A stretch of DNA of 64,000 nucleotides from Methylocystis silviterrae. Its GTDB lineage: Bacteria; Pseudomonadota; Alphaproteobacteria; Rhizobiales; Beijerinckiaceae. Within the stretch, counting starts at the first letter, position 1, and each line of letters opens with the position of its first letter. The stretch spans positions 1 to 64,000 of the forward strand of contig NZ_JABVWW010000012.1 in NCBI RefSeq assembly GCF_013350005.1. Direction: 5' to 3'. The position numbers and the translations under genes were made by a program. Under the pieces are notes generated by a model that saw nothing but the letters and a program-made list of their open reading frames with translations, did no database searches and had not been told where the DNA came from. Shown here piece after piece: positions 18,462 to 28,074 of the stretch.

Positions 18462-18485
18462 AAAAAAAACGCCGCTCGCGCGGCG
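18462..18485 (-). terminator. Intrinsic terminator of the 65-aa protein gene
   Basis: On the minus strand CGCCGC-GCGA-GCGGCG forms a 6-bp GC stem followed by eight T. It lies 24 bp after the stop of the gene at 18510-18707. The convergent gene at 18172 may use the same stem without the U-run. Confidence 0.8.
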
Positions 18486-18509
18486 CAGAGGAGTAAATTG
18501 TCCGCGCGC

Positions 18510-18707
18510 TTAATCGCGAAGGACCTGATTGCGATCCTGGATCAGCAGGGGCAGGCGCTTGGCGGAGGCGCTGGCGACGCTCATCTCCTGCTTGTCGCGC
18601 GCGAAACCGCGCGCCTTTTGCTCATGACTGACGTTGGTCGCGAGACCTAACGCCAAAAAGCCCACCCAAAACGCCAGGGGCACGAAGCGCGACTTCGAAA
18701 ACGGCAT
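18510..18707 (-). CDS. Small membrane-anchored protein
   Basis: 65 residues; ATG preceded by AAGGGAGACCCAG. A single N-terminal hydrophobic segment (FVPLAFWVGFLALGLATNV), then a charged, mostly helical tail (EQKARGFARDKQEM, IQDRNQVLRD). It has its own intrinsic terminator, which supports a real transcript. Unknown function. Confidence 0.6.
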   Translation of the reverse strand: MPFSKSRFVPLAFWVGFLALGLATNVSHEQKARGFARDKQEMSVASASAKRLPLLIQDRNQVLRD

Positions 18708-18949
18708 CTGGGTCTCCCTTGATGTTCAGGGCGTTTCCAATTGGGACGATCGCAGCTTTCCCCAATGTGCGTCCAAGTAAAAGCGCCAGGAGCAAGCAAC
18801 CTGATGGCGCCAGATCAAAACAGTTCTCCTCTCTGGCTGGCGTCCTCGCCTGCAGGCCTGCCAAAGGTGGCGCCAATGCTTACCTTACCTGTGGACCTAT
18901 GCGGCATGGTTGAAAGCGCATTAGCTTGCGCCCAGGGGAGATTGCAGCG

Positions 18950-20473
18950 ATGACCTTCACGACCACGGATCGTCCAGCGCCCATCGTCAAGAGCGGGCAT
19001 GTGCAACTGTCGATCAATCTGGCTGAGTCAGACAAGAACACTCTGCAGAACCAGATCTTCGATCAGATCCGCTCGATGATCCTCAATGGTCAGCTCAAGT
19101 GCGACGATCCGATGCCGACCACCCGCGAGCTGAGCAGCCAGCTTGGCGTCTCACGCAACACGGCCGTGCTGGCCTATGAGCGGCTGATCGCGGAAGGCTA
19201 TATCCGCACGAAGCCATATGTGGGCACCTTCGTTTCGCCGGATCTGCCGGACACGGCGTTTCTGTCGGCCGATCAGCGCACGCCGCAGACGGAAGAGCAG
19301 GGCGCCACGATCGAAGTTCCGCCGCCCTGCGGCGCGTTGCGCACCCATCGCCTCGCCGACCCGGAGCGCCGTCGTCTCGCCGCCGATTTCTGGGTGGGCC
19401 GGCCGGACGCGCGATCCTTTCCACTCAAGGCCTGGTCGCACCACATCAAGAATCGGCTGAAGGCGGTCGGCGCCAATCTCACGAGCTACAATGACGCCGC
19501 AGGATTGATGGAGCTGCGGCGCGCCGTCGCCAAACATCTTGCGCCGGCGCGCGGCGTCGTCGCCGATCCGGAGCAGATCGTCATCGTCGGCGGCTGCCAG
19601 GACGGCTTCAATCTCGTCGGACGCCTGCTCGTGACGCCCGGGTCCACCGCCGTCGTCGAGTCGCCTTGCTATCAGGGCGCCGCCTTCGTGCTCGAAAGCC
19701 TTGGGGCGACGCTTTATCCCGTGCCCGTGGACCAGGACGGCCTCGATGTGTCGCGACTGCCGAAAACCAGGGGCGCCGTCGCCTATGTGACGCCGTCGCA
19801 TCAATATCCGATCGGCGTGACCATGAGCCTGCAGCGGCGGCTCGAGCTTCTCGCCTGGGCGACGCAGTACGACGCCTACATTATGGAAGACGACTATGAC
19901 AGCGACTTCCGTTTTATCGGTTCGCCGCTGACGGCGCTGAAGGGGCTCGATCGCAACGAGCGCGTCATCTACCTCGGCACCTTCTCCAAGTGCATGGGAC
20001 CCGGACTGCGCCTCGGCTATGTCGTGCTGCCCCGCCGTCTCGCCGAAGCCGGCCGGCGCATGAAAATGTTGATGAACAACGGCCAAAGCTGGCTTGAACA
20101 GGCGGCGATGGCGGATTTCATGTCGAGCGGTGAATTCGGGCGCCATTTGCGGCGCATCCGCCAGCTTTATCGCGATCGGCGCGACGCGCTGCTGGGCGCG
20201 CTGCGGAATCATTTCGGCGTCTGCGAGATCTATGGCGACCAGGCCGGCATGCATCTCGTTTGGAAGCTGCCGGACGGTTTTCCGGACGCGGCCGAGGTGG
20301 AGAAGAGAGGCGTTGCCGCGGGCGTCGGCGTCTGTTCGCTGGCGACGGGTTCGGCGCTGCGCTTCGACGACAATGACGGCGGCGATCGGCTGCTGATGCT
20401 CGGCTTCGTCGCGCTCACCGAAAAAGAGATCGAGACCGGGATCGCCCGACTGGCGCAGGCGCTGAAGGCGTAG
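18950..20473 (+). CDS. MocR/PdxR-family transcriptional regulator (GntR HTH + aminotransferase fold)
   Basis: 507 residues from ATG 18950, after CCAGGGGAG. The N-terminal GntR-type winged helix (about 25-90) shows NQIFDQIRSMILNGQL and TTRELSSQLGVSRNTAVLAY. A fold-type I aminotransferase domain follows, with YVTPSHQYPIG, MEDDYDSDF and LGTFSKCMGPGLRLGY, where Lys347 would hold pyridoxal phosphate. MocR proteins sense PLP or an amine ligand. No PLP-synthesis or amine-catabolism gene is adjacent, so the target is not evident. The downstream gene is an MFS transporter separated by an inverted-repeat block. Confidence 0.9.
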   Translation: MTFTTTDRPAPIVKSGHVQLSINLAESDKNTLQNQIFDQIRSMILNGQLKCDDPMPTTRELSSQLGVSRNTAVLAYERLIAEGYIRTKPYVGTFVSPDLPDTAFLSADQRTPQTEEQGATIEVPPPCGALRTHRLADPERRRLAADFWVGRPDARSFPLKAWSHHIKNRLKAVGANLTSYNDAAGLMELRRAVAKHLAPARGVVADPEQIVIVGGCQDGFNLVGRLLVTPGSTAVVESPCYQGAAFVLESLGATLYPVPVDQDGLDVSRLPKTRGAVAYVTPSHQYPIGVTMSLQRRLELLAWATQYDAYIMEDDYDSDFRFIGSPLTALKGLDRNERVIYLGTFSKCMGPGLRLGYVVLPRRLAEAGRRMKMLMNNGQSWLEQAAMADFMSSGEFGRHLRRIRQLYRDRRDALLGALRNHFGVCEIYGDQAGMHLVWKLPDGFPDAAEVEKRGVAAGVGVCSLATGSALRFDDNDGGDRLLMLGFVALTEKEIETGIARLAQALKA

Positions 20474-20496
20474 CATTCGCCATCGCTCGCGCGCGT

Positions 20497-20663
20497 CCCC
20501 TCTCCCATCGGGAGAGGGTGGTTGCGAAGCAGCCGGGTGAGGGGTTGCCGCGCTGCATGGGTTTGCGTAACGCAGTGGCGCGGCGCCACATTGACTTCAA
20601 GTGACGCGAGCAGCCCCTCACCCGGTCGCCTCCGGCGACCCCCCTCTCCCCATGGGAGAGGGT
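20497..20663. repeat. Paired inverted repeats, CCCTCTCCC/GGGAGAGGG family
   Basis: Copy 1 (20497-20546) reads through cccctctccc...ggtgaggggt; copy 2 (20611-20663) carries the inverse, cagcccctcaccc...gggagaggg. Each copy is itself a hairpin. Related blocks occur at 50274-50321 and, more distantly, at 40669, 47643 and 52561. No coding potential. Confidence 0.75.
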
Positions 20664-20687
20664 TGGCGCGCGTTTGTTCGAGGCGTC

Positions 20688-21902
20688 ATGAATAATCACA
20701 TCGGCCCCTTCCGTTTGCGCGCCATACCGTCCGGCGTCTGGGCGCTCGGACTCGTGTCGCTGCTCATGGATTTTTCTTCCGAGATGATCCATGCGCTGCT
20801 GCCGATCTATCTGGTCGGGGCGATGGGCGCCTCGATGGCGGAAGTCGGCGTCATCGAGGGCGTCGCCGAGGCGACCGCCTCGATCGTCAAGATCTTTTCC
20901 GGCGCGCTGTCGGACTGGTTCGGACGGCGCAAGCAGCTGGCGATCATCGGCTATGGGCTTGCCGCGCTGACCAAGCCGATGTTCCCGCTTGCGCCGAATG
21001 TCGCCTGGGTCATGGCCGCCCGTTTCCTCGATCGCGTCGGCAAGGGCATACGCGGGGCGCCGCGCGACGCGCTTGTCGCCGATATCGCGCCGGCCTCGGT
21101 TCGCGGCGCGGCCTTCGGGCTTCGCCAGTCGCTCGACACGATCGGAGCCTTTCTCGGGCCTGCCGTCGCGGTGGGCGCGATGTGGTTCTCGGCCAACAGC
21201 ATCCCTTTCGTGTTCTGGATCGCGACGATTCCGGCGGCTCTCGCCGTTGTGGTCCTGGCGCTCGGCGTGCGCGAGCCCGAAGCCTCCCGCCCGCCGCGGC
21301 CGGCGCGCTTTCCGCTGCACATCGATGAAGTCCGCCGGCTCGGCGGCCCCTTCTGGATCGTCGTGGCGATCGGCGTCGTCTTTAGTTTGGCGCGTTTCTC
21401 GGAAGCTTTCCTCATTCTGAAGACGCGCGACGTGGGATTGCCCGAGGCGCTCGCGCCGCTGGCGCTCGTCGCGATGAATGTCGTCTACGCCGGCGCCTCC
21501 TATCCCGTCGGCGCCTTCTCCGATCGCGGCGACCGCAAGACGCCCCTCATGGCCGGCCTTGTCGCGCTGATCGCCGCCGACGCCGCCTTGGCGGTCGCCG
21601 ATCATATGCCGCTCGTTTGGCTGGGCGTGGCGCTTTGGGGCCTGCATATGGGCCTCACCCAAGGTCTCCTCGCCGCGCTCGTCGCCGACGTCGCGCCGGC
21701 GGCGTTACGCGGCTCGGCCTTTGGAGTGTTCAACTTGGCGAGCGGCGTCGCGTTGCTTGTCGCGAGCGCGGGCGCCGGAGCGCTCTGGGACGCTTTTGGT
21801 CCCCAGGCCGCCTTCTGGGCGGGCGCGCTTTGCGCGTCGTTGGCGCTCGCAGGGTTCGCGGCGGGCGGCAGTCGGATCGGGCGGCCCCACAGGCGGGGTT
21901 GA
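20688..21902 (+). CDS. Major facilitator superfamily transporter
   Basis: 404 residues from ATG 20688 (MNNHIGPFRLRAIPSGVWAL); the longer frame from 20601 would run through the repeat and is rejected. Twelve predicted spans. LSDWFGRRKQLAIIGYG is the loop 2-3 MFS signature, and AFSDRGDRKTPLMAG the equivalent in the second half. RVGKGIRGAPRDALVADI is typical of the YfcJ/arabinose-efflux-like group found in proteobacteria. Substrate unknown; export is likelier than import. Confidence 0.88.
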   Translation: MNNHIGPFRLRAIPSGVWALGLVSLLMDFSSEMIHALLPIYLVGAMGASMAEVGVIEGVAEATASIVKIFSGALSDWFGRRKQLAIIGYGLAALTKPMFPLAPNVAWVMAARFLDRVGKGIRGAPRDALVADIAPASVRGAAFGLRQSLDTIGAFLGPAVAVGAMWFSANSIPFVFWIATIPAALAVVVLALGVREPEASRPPRPARFPLHIDEVRRLGGPFWIVVAIGVVFSLARFSEAFLILKTRDVGLPEALAPLALVAMNVVYAGASYPVGAFSDRGDRKTPLMAGLVALIAADAALAVADHMPLVWLGVALWGLHMGLTQGLLAALVADVAPAALRGSAFGVFNLASGVALLVASAGAGALWDAFGPQAAFWAGALCASLALAGFAAGGSRIGRPHRRG

Positions 21903-22074
21903 GCCGGCGCGTTAAGAATTTAACGGCAGAATTCAGGCCGTTAACGGATGGCTAAGCACGTCGATTAAGCATTGAAAATGAACGATAAAATTTCGCAATT
22001 GCGCCATTGTTGATCATTCATTTCAACCCCGGCGGGGGCGCTGGCGTTTCAAAGAACGCATCATCGAGGTTCTA

Positions 22075-22797
22075 ATGAAAAAACGAGCTTTCGGCCTCGC
22101 CGTCGCGGCGTCCCTGGCCGCCCTGTCGGCCTCGGCCGCAGACCTGCCTTCGCGCAGGGAGCCGCCGCCGGTCTATCTTCCGCCGCCGCCAATCTTCTCC
22201 TGGACCGGATTCTACGTCGGCCTCAATCTTGGCGGCGGCTGGCTCGATCGATACGACTATGGACATTGGCTGGCGCCTTCGAGCCAGTCGAATACGGGCG
22301 GCGTCATCGGCGGCGCCCAGATCGGCTATAATTACCAGGTCACGCCGCTCTTCGTCGTCGGCCTCGAAACGGATTTTCAAGGATCGGGCGTCGGCGGCGG
22401 GAATCAGGGCTGGGGCGTGACGCGCAGCGTCGACTGGTTCGGCACGGTGCGCGGGCGGGCGGGCGTGTCGATGCTGAACGCGCAGCTGCTCCTTTACGGC
22501 ACGGGCGGCTTTGCCTATGGCGACTTGAGTCTCAACTACGGATGGCTTGGCTCTCAGGCCCGCGCGGGAGCCGGTTGGACGGCAGGCGGCGGGCTGGAAT
22601 ACGCTTTCCTGCCGAACTGGTCGGCGAAGGTCGAATATCTCTACACAAACATCGGCGCGAATTACGACCCGATCTACGTTGCGCCTTTCATCGTCGAAAC
22701 CCAGCAGCGCGCGTATCTCAATACTGTTCGCGCGGGCGTCAACTACCGCTTCAACTGGATGCTTGCGCCTCCCGGACCGGCCATGGCGAACTACTGA
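22075..22797 (+). CDS. Omp31/RopB-like outer-membrane beta-barrel protein
   Basis: 240 residues with signal peptide (MKKRAFGLAVAASLAALSASA, then ADLPSRR, the usual Hyphomicrobiales start of this family). WTGFYVGLNLGGGW and GGVIGGAQIGYNYQ are typical, as are VKVEYLYTNIG-type strands near the end (AKVEYLYTNIGANYD) and NTVRAGVNYRF. An 8-strand barrel similar to Brucella Omp31/Omp25. The protein ends with an aromatic residue (NY), though after a Pro-rich extension. An intrinsic terminator follows. Confidence 0.88.
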   Translation: MKKRAFGLAVAASLAALSASAADLPSRREPPPVYLPPPPIFSWTGFYVGLNLGGGWLDRYDYGHWLAPSSQSNTGGVIGGAQIGYNYQVTPLFVVGLETDFQGSGVGGGNQGWGVTRSVDWFGTVRGRAGVSMLNAQLLLYGTGGFAYGDLSLNYGWLGSQARAGAGWTAGGGLEYAFLPNWSAKVEYLYTNIGANYDPIYVAPFIVETQQRAYLNTVRAGVNYRFNWMLAPPGPAMANY

Positions 22798-22826
22798 AGC
22801 CAAATGCTATGAACGCGCGTGGCAAG

Positions 22827-22847
22827 AGCCCCGAAGACGGGGCTTTT
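22827..22847 (+). terminator. Intrinsic terminator after the Omp31-like gene
   Basis: AGCCCCG-AAGA-CGGGGCT forms a perfect 7-bp stem with a tetraloop, followed by TTT and, three bases on, TTTT. It lies 30 bp after the stop codon. Confidence 0.85.
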
Positions 22848-22959
22848 GCGTTTTGCGGCGCGCCTGTTCGATCGCTTTTGGTTGCCGCGCCGCAACAATT
22901 GAATTATCTGCTTGGAAGCGTTCCGAGAAAGAAATCGGCCGCACGCGAGAGGGTTCTAC

Positions 22960-23367
22960 ATGGCCGACGCCGACACAGACAGGCTCGCCGCGCGGCGGCC
23001 GCTGTCGCCGCATCTGACGGTTTTCAAGCCCATCCTGACGATGACGATGTCGATCGCGCATCGAATCACCGGCGCGGGGCTTTACGTCGGCATGGCGCTT
23101 CTGGCGCTGTTCCTGCTTGGCGCCGCGGTCGGCGGCGGCGCATTCTCCGCCGTGTCCTGGATCGCGTCAGGCTTCATCGGCAATCTGCTTGTGCTGATGG
23201 TGGTTTGGGCGATTTTTCATCATCTGCTCGGCGGCGTGCGTCACGCGCTCTGGGATCGCGGCCTTTACATGGACGCGAAGGGGCGGGAACTGCTGGCGCA
23301 GGGGACGCTCGTCGGCGGCATCCTGCTGACGCTGCTCGTCTTCATCTTCAAGACGCTGGCGAGCTGA
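22960..23367 (+). CDS. sdhC: Succinate dehydrogenase cytochrome b556 subunit
   Basis: 135 residues from ATG 22960, after GAGAGGG. Three membrane helices. The motif MSIAHRITGAGLYVG (quinone-site Ser/Arg) and HHLLGGVRHALWD (haem-ligand His) identify SdhC. First gene of sdhCDAB; the next gene starts 14 bp later. It anchors complex II in the inner membrane and helps reduce ubiquinone. Confidence 0.95.
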   Translation: MADADTDRLAARRPLSPHLTVFKPILTMTMSIAHRITGAGLYVGMALLALFLLGAAVGGGAFSAVSWIASGFIGNLLVLMVVWAIFHHLLGGVRHALWDRGLYMDAKGRELLAQGTLVGGILLTLLVFIFKTLAS

Positions 23368-23380
23368 GCGGAGCGAACTC

Positions 23381-23776
23381 ATGACGGTTGCGACAAGATT
23401 CAAGAGCGGTCGAACCGGACCCGGCGACGCCTATGTCTCCGACCATATCGGTTCGCCCCATGCACGCTTCATGCGGCTGACGTCTTATGCGCTGGTCCCG
23501 CTCGGGATGTTGAGCGCCTGGTGGATTCTCGGACTTGCCGGCAAGTCGCTCGAAGGCGTGCGCGCCGAAATCGGCAGACCGATTCCCGCGCTCGTGCTTC
23601 TTGCGTTTGGCGTCATCGGCATGCTCCATGCGCGACGCGGCATGGACGACATCATCGAAGATTACGTGCATGACAAAGTGTTGAAGGCGCAGGCGATCGT
23701 CGCCAACACTTGGGCGTCGCGCGTCATCGCAGCGATCTGGGTCCTCGCGATCCTCCTCATCGCCGCGCCGAAGTAG
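23381..23776 (+). CDS. sdhD: Succinate dehydrogenase membrane anchor subunit
   Basis: 131 residues, three membrane helices. HARFMRLTSYALVPLGMLSA is the first, GMLHARRGMDDIIEDYVHD contains the haem His and quinone-site Asp-Tyr-type region, and the last span ends ILLIAAPK. Pairs with SdhC. Followed by a 145-bp gap before sdhA in which no gene is seen. Confidence 0.93.
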   Translation: MTVATRFKSGRTGPGDAYVSDHIGSPHARFMRLTSYALVPLGMLSAWWILGLAGKSLEGVRAEIGRPIPALVLLAFGVIGMLHARRGMDDIIEDYVHDKVLKAQAIVANTWASRVIAAIWVLAILLIAAPK

Positions 23777-23921
23777 TCAGGCGATGCGATCGACGGACGT
23801 CGACGTGACAGGCGAGAGTAGGAAGCAGCGCGACATCGCTGCTTTGATCTCAATGATCCCGTCTTGTAACGACGCAGCTACGCCGCGCGCGGCGCAATTG
23901 AGATTCGAGAAGGCTTAATCG

Positions 23922-25754
23922 ATGATTGCAAAGGGTCCTGCATCAAATGTGTCGGTGGGCGGTCGGGCCTATGCGATCGTCGATCACACCTTTGACGTCG
24001 TCGTCGTCGGCGCAGGCGGTTCGGGACTTCGCGCCGTCGTCGGCTGCGCCGAGGCGGGACTGAACGTCGCCTGCGTCACCAAGGTCTTTCCAACCCGCTC
24101 GCACACCGTGGCGGCGCAGGGCGGCATCGCCGCTGCGCTCGGCAACATGGGGCCGGACAATTGGAAATGGCACATGTACGACACCGTCAAGGGCTCCGAC
24201 TGGCTCGGCGACCAGGACGCCATCGAATATATGTGCCGCAACGCCCCGCCCGCCGTTTATGAGCTGGAGCATTGGGGCGTCCCCTTCTCGCGCACGAGCG
24301 AAGGAACGATCTATCAGCGTCCGTTCGGCGGGATGACGACGGACTTCGGCAAGGGCCCGCCGGCGCAGCGCACATGCGCGGCCGCCGATCGCACCGGCCA
24401 CGCGATGCTCCATACGATGTATGGACAGGCGCTGAAGCTCGACACGAAGTTTTTCGTCGAATTTTTCGCGCTCGATCTCATCATGGATCAGGACGGCGCC
24501 TGTCGGGGCGTCGTGTGCCTGAAGATCGATGACGGGACGATTCATCGTTTTCGCGCCGCGCTCACCGTGCTCGCGACCGGCGGCTATGGCCGCGCCTATC
24601 TTTCGGCGACGTCGGCGCACACCTGCACCGGCGACGGCAACGCCATGGTGCTGCGCGCGGGGCTGCCGCTGCAGGACATGGAGTTCGTGCAGTTTCATCC
24701 GACGGGGATCTATGGCGCGGGCTGCCTGATCACCGAAGGGGCGCGCGGCGAGGGCGGCTATCTGACGAACAGCGAAGGCGAGCGCTTCATGGAGCGCTAC
24801 GCGCCCTCAGTGAAGGATCTCGCGCCGCGCGACATGGTTTCGCGCGCGATCACGATGGAAGTGCGCGAGGGCAGGGGCGTCGGCAAGGAGAGGGATCACG
24901 CCTATCTGCATCTCGAGCATCTTGATCCGGCGATCCTGCATGAGCGCCTGCCGGGCATTTCCGAAAGCTCGATGGTTTTCGCCGGCGTCGACGTAACGCG
25001 CCAGCCGATTCCGATCATACCGACCGCGCACTACAACATGGGCGGCATACCGACGAATTTTCACGGCGAGGCGCTGCGCAAGCGGAACGGCAATCCCGAC
25101 GAGGTGGTTCCGGGCCTGATGGCGCTCGGCGAAGGGGCCTGCGTCTCGGTGCATGGCGCCAATCGACTGGGCTCCAACTCGCTTATTGATCTCGTCGTCT
25201 TCGGACGCGCCGCGGCGCTGCGCGCCGCCGAGCTCATCAAGCCGAACGATACGCAGCCGGAACTCCCTGCGGGTTCGGCCGATCTCGCGCTATCGCGGCT
25301 CGATTTTTTCCGCAACGCCAATGGCTCCGCGCCCACCGCGGTCTTGCGTGACAGGATGCAGCGCACGATGCAATCGCACTGCGCCGTCTATCGCACCGGC
25401 GAGGTCCTCGCCGAAGGCGTCGAACAGATCAACGCCGTCTGGCGCGACGGCGGCGACGTCAAGATCACTGATCGCTCGCTGATCTGGAACTCCGATCTCG
25501 TCGAGACGCTCGAATACGACAATCTCATCGTGCAGGCGGTCACGACGATGGAAAGCGCCGCCAACCGCACGGAGTCGCGCGGCGCGCATGCGCGCGAGGA
25601 TTTCCCGAACCGCGACGACAAGAACTGGATGAAGCATACGCTGGCGACGATCGATCGCGAGAGGAAGACCACCTCCATCGATTATCGCCCGGTGCACAGC
25701 TACACGATGACCAATGAGGTGGCTTACGTCGAGCCGAAGGCAAGGGTGTATTAA
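23922..25754 (+). CDS. sdhA: Succinate dehydrogenase flavoprotein subunit
   Basis: 610 residues. FAD-binding [12 protein letters not shown], covalent flavin His in [13 protein letters not shown], catalytic segments [21 protein letters not shown] and the capping domain; C-terminal [17 protein letters not shown]. It oxidises succinate to fumarate and passes electrons to SdhB. Only one base separates its stop from sdhB. Confidence 0.97.
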   Translation: MIAKGPASNVSVGGRAYAIVDHTFDVVVVGAGGSGLRAVVGCAEAGLNVACVTKVFPTRSHTVAAQGGIAAALGNMGPDNWKWHMYDTVKGSDWLGDQDAIEYMCRNAPPAVYELEHWGVPFSRTSEGTIYQRPFGGMTTDFGKGPPAQRTCAAADRTGHAMLHTMYGQALKLDTKFFVEFFALDLIMDQDGACRGVVCLKIDDGTIHRFRAALTVLATGGYGRAYLSATSAHTCTGDGNAMVLRAGLPLQDMEFVQFHPTGIYGAGCLITEGARGEGGYLTNSEGERFMERYAPSVKDLAPRDMVSRAITMEVREGRGVGKERDHAYLHLEHLDPAILHERLPGISESSMVFAGVDVTRQPIPIIPTAHYNMGGIPTNFHGEALRKRNGNPDEVVPGLMALGEGACVSVHGANRLGSNSLIDLVVFGRAAALRAAELIKPNDTQPELPAGSADLALSRLDFFRNANGSAPTAVLRDRMQRTMQSHCAVYRTGEVLAEGVEQINAVWRDGGDVKITDRSLIWNSDLVETLEYDNLIVQAVTTMESAANRTESRGAHAREDFPNRDDKNWMKHTLATIDRERKTTSIDYRPVHSYTMTNEVAYVEPKARVY

Positions 25755-25755
25755 G

Positions 25756-26544
25756 ATGGTCGAATTCACCCTTCCCAAGAACTCTGTCGTCGCCGAAGGC
25801 AAAACCTGGCCCAGGCCCGAAGGGGCCGAGCGCCTGCGCGAATTGCGCATCTATCGATGGGACCCTGACGACGGCGCCAATCCGCGCCTCGACACCTACT
25901 TCATCGACGCCGACGACTGCGGACCGATGGTTCTCGACGCGCTGATCTGGATCAAGAACAAGATTGATCCGACTTTGACTTTTCGTCGCTCCTGCCGCGA
26001 GGGCATTTGCGGCTCGTGTTCAATGAATATCGGCGGTCTGAACACGCTCGCCTGCACCAAGGGCATGGATGAGATCGACGGAGCGATCAAAATCTATCCG
26101 CTGCCGCATATGGCGGTGGTCAAGGATCTCGTGCCCGATCTGACGATCTTCTATGAGCAATACGCGGCGATCCAGCCCTGGCTGCGGGCCGGACCCGCCC
26201 CCGAGAAGGAGCGGCTGCAGTCGCCGGAGCAGCGCGCCAAGCTCGACGGGCTCTACGAATGCATCCTGTGCGCCTGCTGCTCGACCGCCTGTCCGAGCTA
26301 TTGGTGGAACGCCGATCGTTTCCTGGGTCCGGCGGCGCTGTTGCAGGCGTTCCGTTGGGTGCAGGACTCGCGCGATGAAGCGACGAAGGATCGCGTCTCC
26401 TATGTGGACGACGTCTTCCGCCTCTACCGTTGCCACACGATCATGAATTGCACCCAGGTCTGCCCGAAGTCCCTGTCGCCGGCCAAGGCGATCGCGGAAC
26501 TCAAAAACATGGCCATCGCCCAGGACGAAGCGGAGTCGCGCTGA
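25756..26544 (+). CDS. sdhB: Succinate dehydrogenase iron-sulphur subunit
   Basis: 262 residues from ATG 25756; a longer frame to 25714 overlaps sdhA. The [2Fe-2S] ligands are in [20 protein letters not shown], the [4Fe-4S] in [17 protein letters not shown] and the [3Fe-4S] in [15 protein letters not shown]. It carries electrons from the flavin to ubiquinone. Last gene of sdhCDAB. Confidence 0.96.
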   Translation: MVEFTLPKNSVVAEGKTWPRPEGAERLRELRIYRWDPDDGANPRLDTYFIDADDCGPMVLDALIWIKNKIDPTLTFRRSCREGICGSCSMNIGGLNTLACTKGMDEIDGAIKIYPLPHMAVVKDLVPDLTIFYEQYAAIQPWLRAGPAPEKERLQSPEQRAKLDGLYECILCACCSTACPSYWWNADRFLGPAALLQAFRWVQDSRDEATKDRVSYVDDVFRLYRCHTIMNCTQVCPKSLSPAKAIAELKNMAIAQDEAESR

Positions 26545-26617
26545 GCGCCGTCGCCATGCCTTGATCCCGCCGCGCCGCCGGTTTAGGACGGAACAAACGT
26601 CTTCGGAGATCTGCGCC

Positions 26618-27001
26618 ATGTCGATCCGCGCTCGTCGTAGTTGCGCCTCGCTTCTCATCGCCGCCTATCTGATCGCCGGCGGCCCTCTAGGCGCCTCGGC
26701 GCAGCAGCTTCAAGCCGATCCCGGAGCGCCTGACGCTTCCGGCTCTGTAACGACGCAGCCGAAGGCCAAGAGAGCGAAGGCGCAGCAATCCCCGCGCGCC
26801 AACGCCGGCGCCAGCGCCGGCCAGCAGCAGCAGCAGGGAGGCGCCGGCAATCGCCAGTTCGGCGAGCTGGAAGGATGGTCGCCGGGCAAGGCGCCGCCCG
26901 GGGGAAAGCCGAAGGAAGAAGAGAAGTCGAGCCAGCCAAAAGGCGGATTGCCTATTGGCGTTTCGCCTTCGGGGAATATGTCCGTCGGCCTCCCCTTCTA
27001 A
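26618..27001 (+). CDS. Small exported Gln/Ala/Lys-rich protein
   Basis: 127 residues from ATG 26618, after CGGAGATC. An N-terminal signal (SCASLLIAAYLIAGGPLGASA) precedes a low-complexity region with KPK, a QQQQQ run and a Gly/Pro/Lys-rich end (WSPGKAPPGGKPKEEEK). Disordered in appearance. It lies between sdhB and asd. Family not recognised. Confidence 0.55.
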   Translation: MSIRARRSCASLLIAAYLIAGGPLGASAQQLQADPGAPDASGSVTTQPKAKRAKAQQSPRANAGASAGQQQQQGGAGNRQFGELEGWSPGKAPPGGKPKEEEKSSQPKGGLPIGVSPSGNMSVGLPF

Positions 27002-27037
27002 AAATCTCAGCGCCGGGGTCGCCGGCTGGAGTTGATC

Positions 27038-28072
27038 ATGGCGTATAAGGTTGCGGTCGTCGGCGCTACGGGCAACGTAGGCCGCGAGATGCTCGATATT
27101 CTCGCTGAGCGCCGCTTCCCGGTTTCGGAAGTCGTTGCGCTGGCGTCATCGCGCTCGATCGGCACGGAAGTCTCCTTCGGCGACAGAACGCTGAAGTGCA
27201 AGGCTCTCGACTCCTACGATTTCTCCGACGTCGACATCTGTCTCATGTCGGCGGGCGGCTCCGTCGCGAAGGAATGGGCGCCCAGGATCGGCGCGCAGGG
27301 CTGCGTCGTCATCGACAATTCTTCGGCCTGGCGCATGGACCCTGACGTGCCGCTGGTTGTGCCGGAGGTGAACGCCGGCGCCGCGGCGGGATTTTCCAAA
27401 AAGAACATCATCGCCAATCCGAACTGCTCGACGGCGCAGCTCGTCGTCGCGCTGAAGCCTTTGCACGACGCGGCGACGATCAAGCGCGTCGTGGTCTCGA
27501 CCTATCAATCGGTCTCTGGCGCGGGCAAGGAGGGCATGGACGAACTCTTTGCACAGACTCGTTCGGTGTTCGTCGCCAATCCCGTCGAAGCGAAGAAATT
27601 TCCCAAGCGCATCGCCTTCAACCTGATTCCGCAGATCGACGTCTTCATGGAGGACGGCTTCACCAAGGAAGAGTGGAAGATGGTCGCGGAGACCAAGAAG
27701 ATCCTCGATCCCAAGATCAAGCTTGTCGCCACCTGCGTGCGCGTGCCGGTCTTCATCGGCCATTCGGAAGCGGTCAACATCGAATTCGAAAAGCCGATCT
27801 CGGCGGACGAGGCGCGTAACATTTTGCGCGCGGCGCCGGGCGTGCTGGTGATCGACAAGCACGAGGCCGGCGGCTACATCACGCCGCATGAAGCGGCCGG
27901 CGAAGACGCCACCTATGTCTCGCGCATCCGTACCGACCCGACCGTCGACAATGGGCTGGTTCTATGGTGCGTTTCCGACAATCTGCGCAAGGGCGCGGCG
28001 CTCAACGCCATTCAGATCGCCGAAGTCCTGCTGAACCGCAAGCTGCTCGCGCCAAAGAAAAAGGCGGCCTAG
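27038..28072 (+). CDS. asd: Aspartate-semialdehyde dehydrogenase
   Basis: 344 residues from ATG 27038, after GGCTGGAG. It makes aspartate semialdehyde from aspartyl phosphate with NADPH, feeding lysine, diaminopimelate, threonine and methionine. NADP loop VAVVGATGNVGREML; catalytic Cys130 in IIANPNCSTAQLV; substrate region VSTYQSVSGAGKEGMDEL; catalytic His in VFIGHSEAVNIEF. Confidence 0.96.
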   Translation: MAYKVAVVGATGNVGREMLDILAERRFPVSEVVALASSRSIGTEVSFGDRTLKCKALDSYDFSDVDICLMSAGGSVAKEWAPRIGAQGCVVIDNSSAWRMDPDVPLVVPEVNAGAAAGFSKKNIIANPNCSTAQLVVALKPLHDAATIKRVVVSTYQSVSGAGKEGMDELFAQTRSVFVANPVEAKKFPKRIAFNLIPQIDVFMEDGFTKEEWKMVAETKKILDPKIKLVATCVRVPVFIGHSEAVNIEFEKPISADEARNILRAAPGVLVIDKHEAGGYITPHEAAGEDATYVSRIRTDPTVDNGLVLWCVSDNLRKGAALNAIQIAEVLLNRKLLAPKKKAA

Positions 28073-28074
28073 CC

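Noticed and set aside
20601..20687. Longer MFS start with 29 extra residues
   Set aside because: The extension is read through the inverted repeat; family homology begins at ATG 20688.
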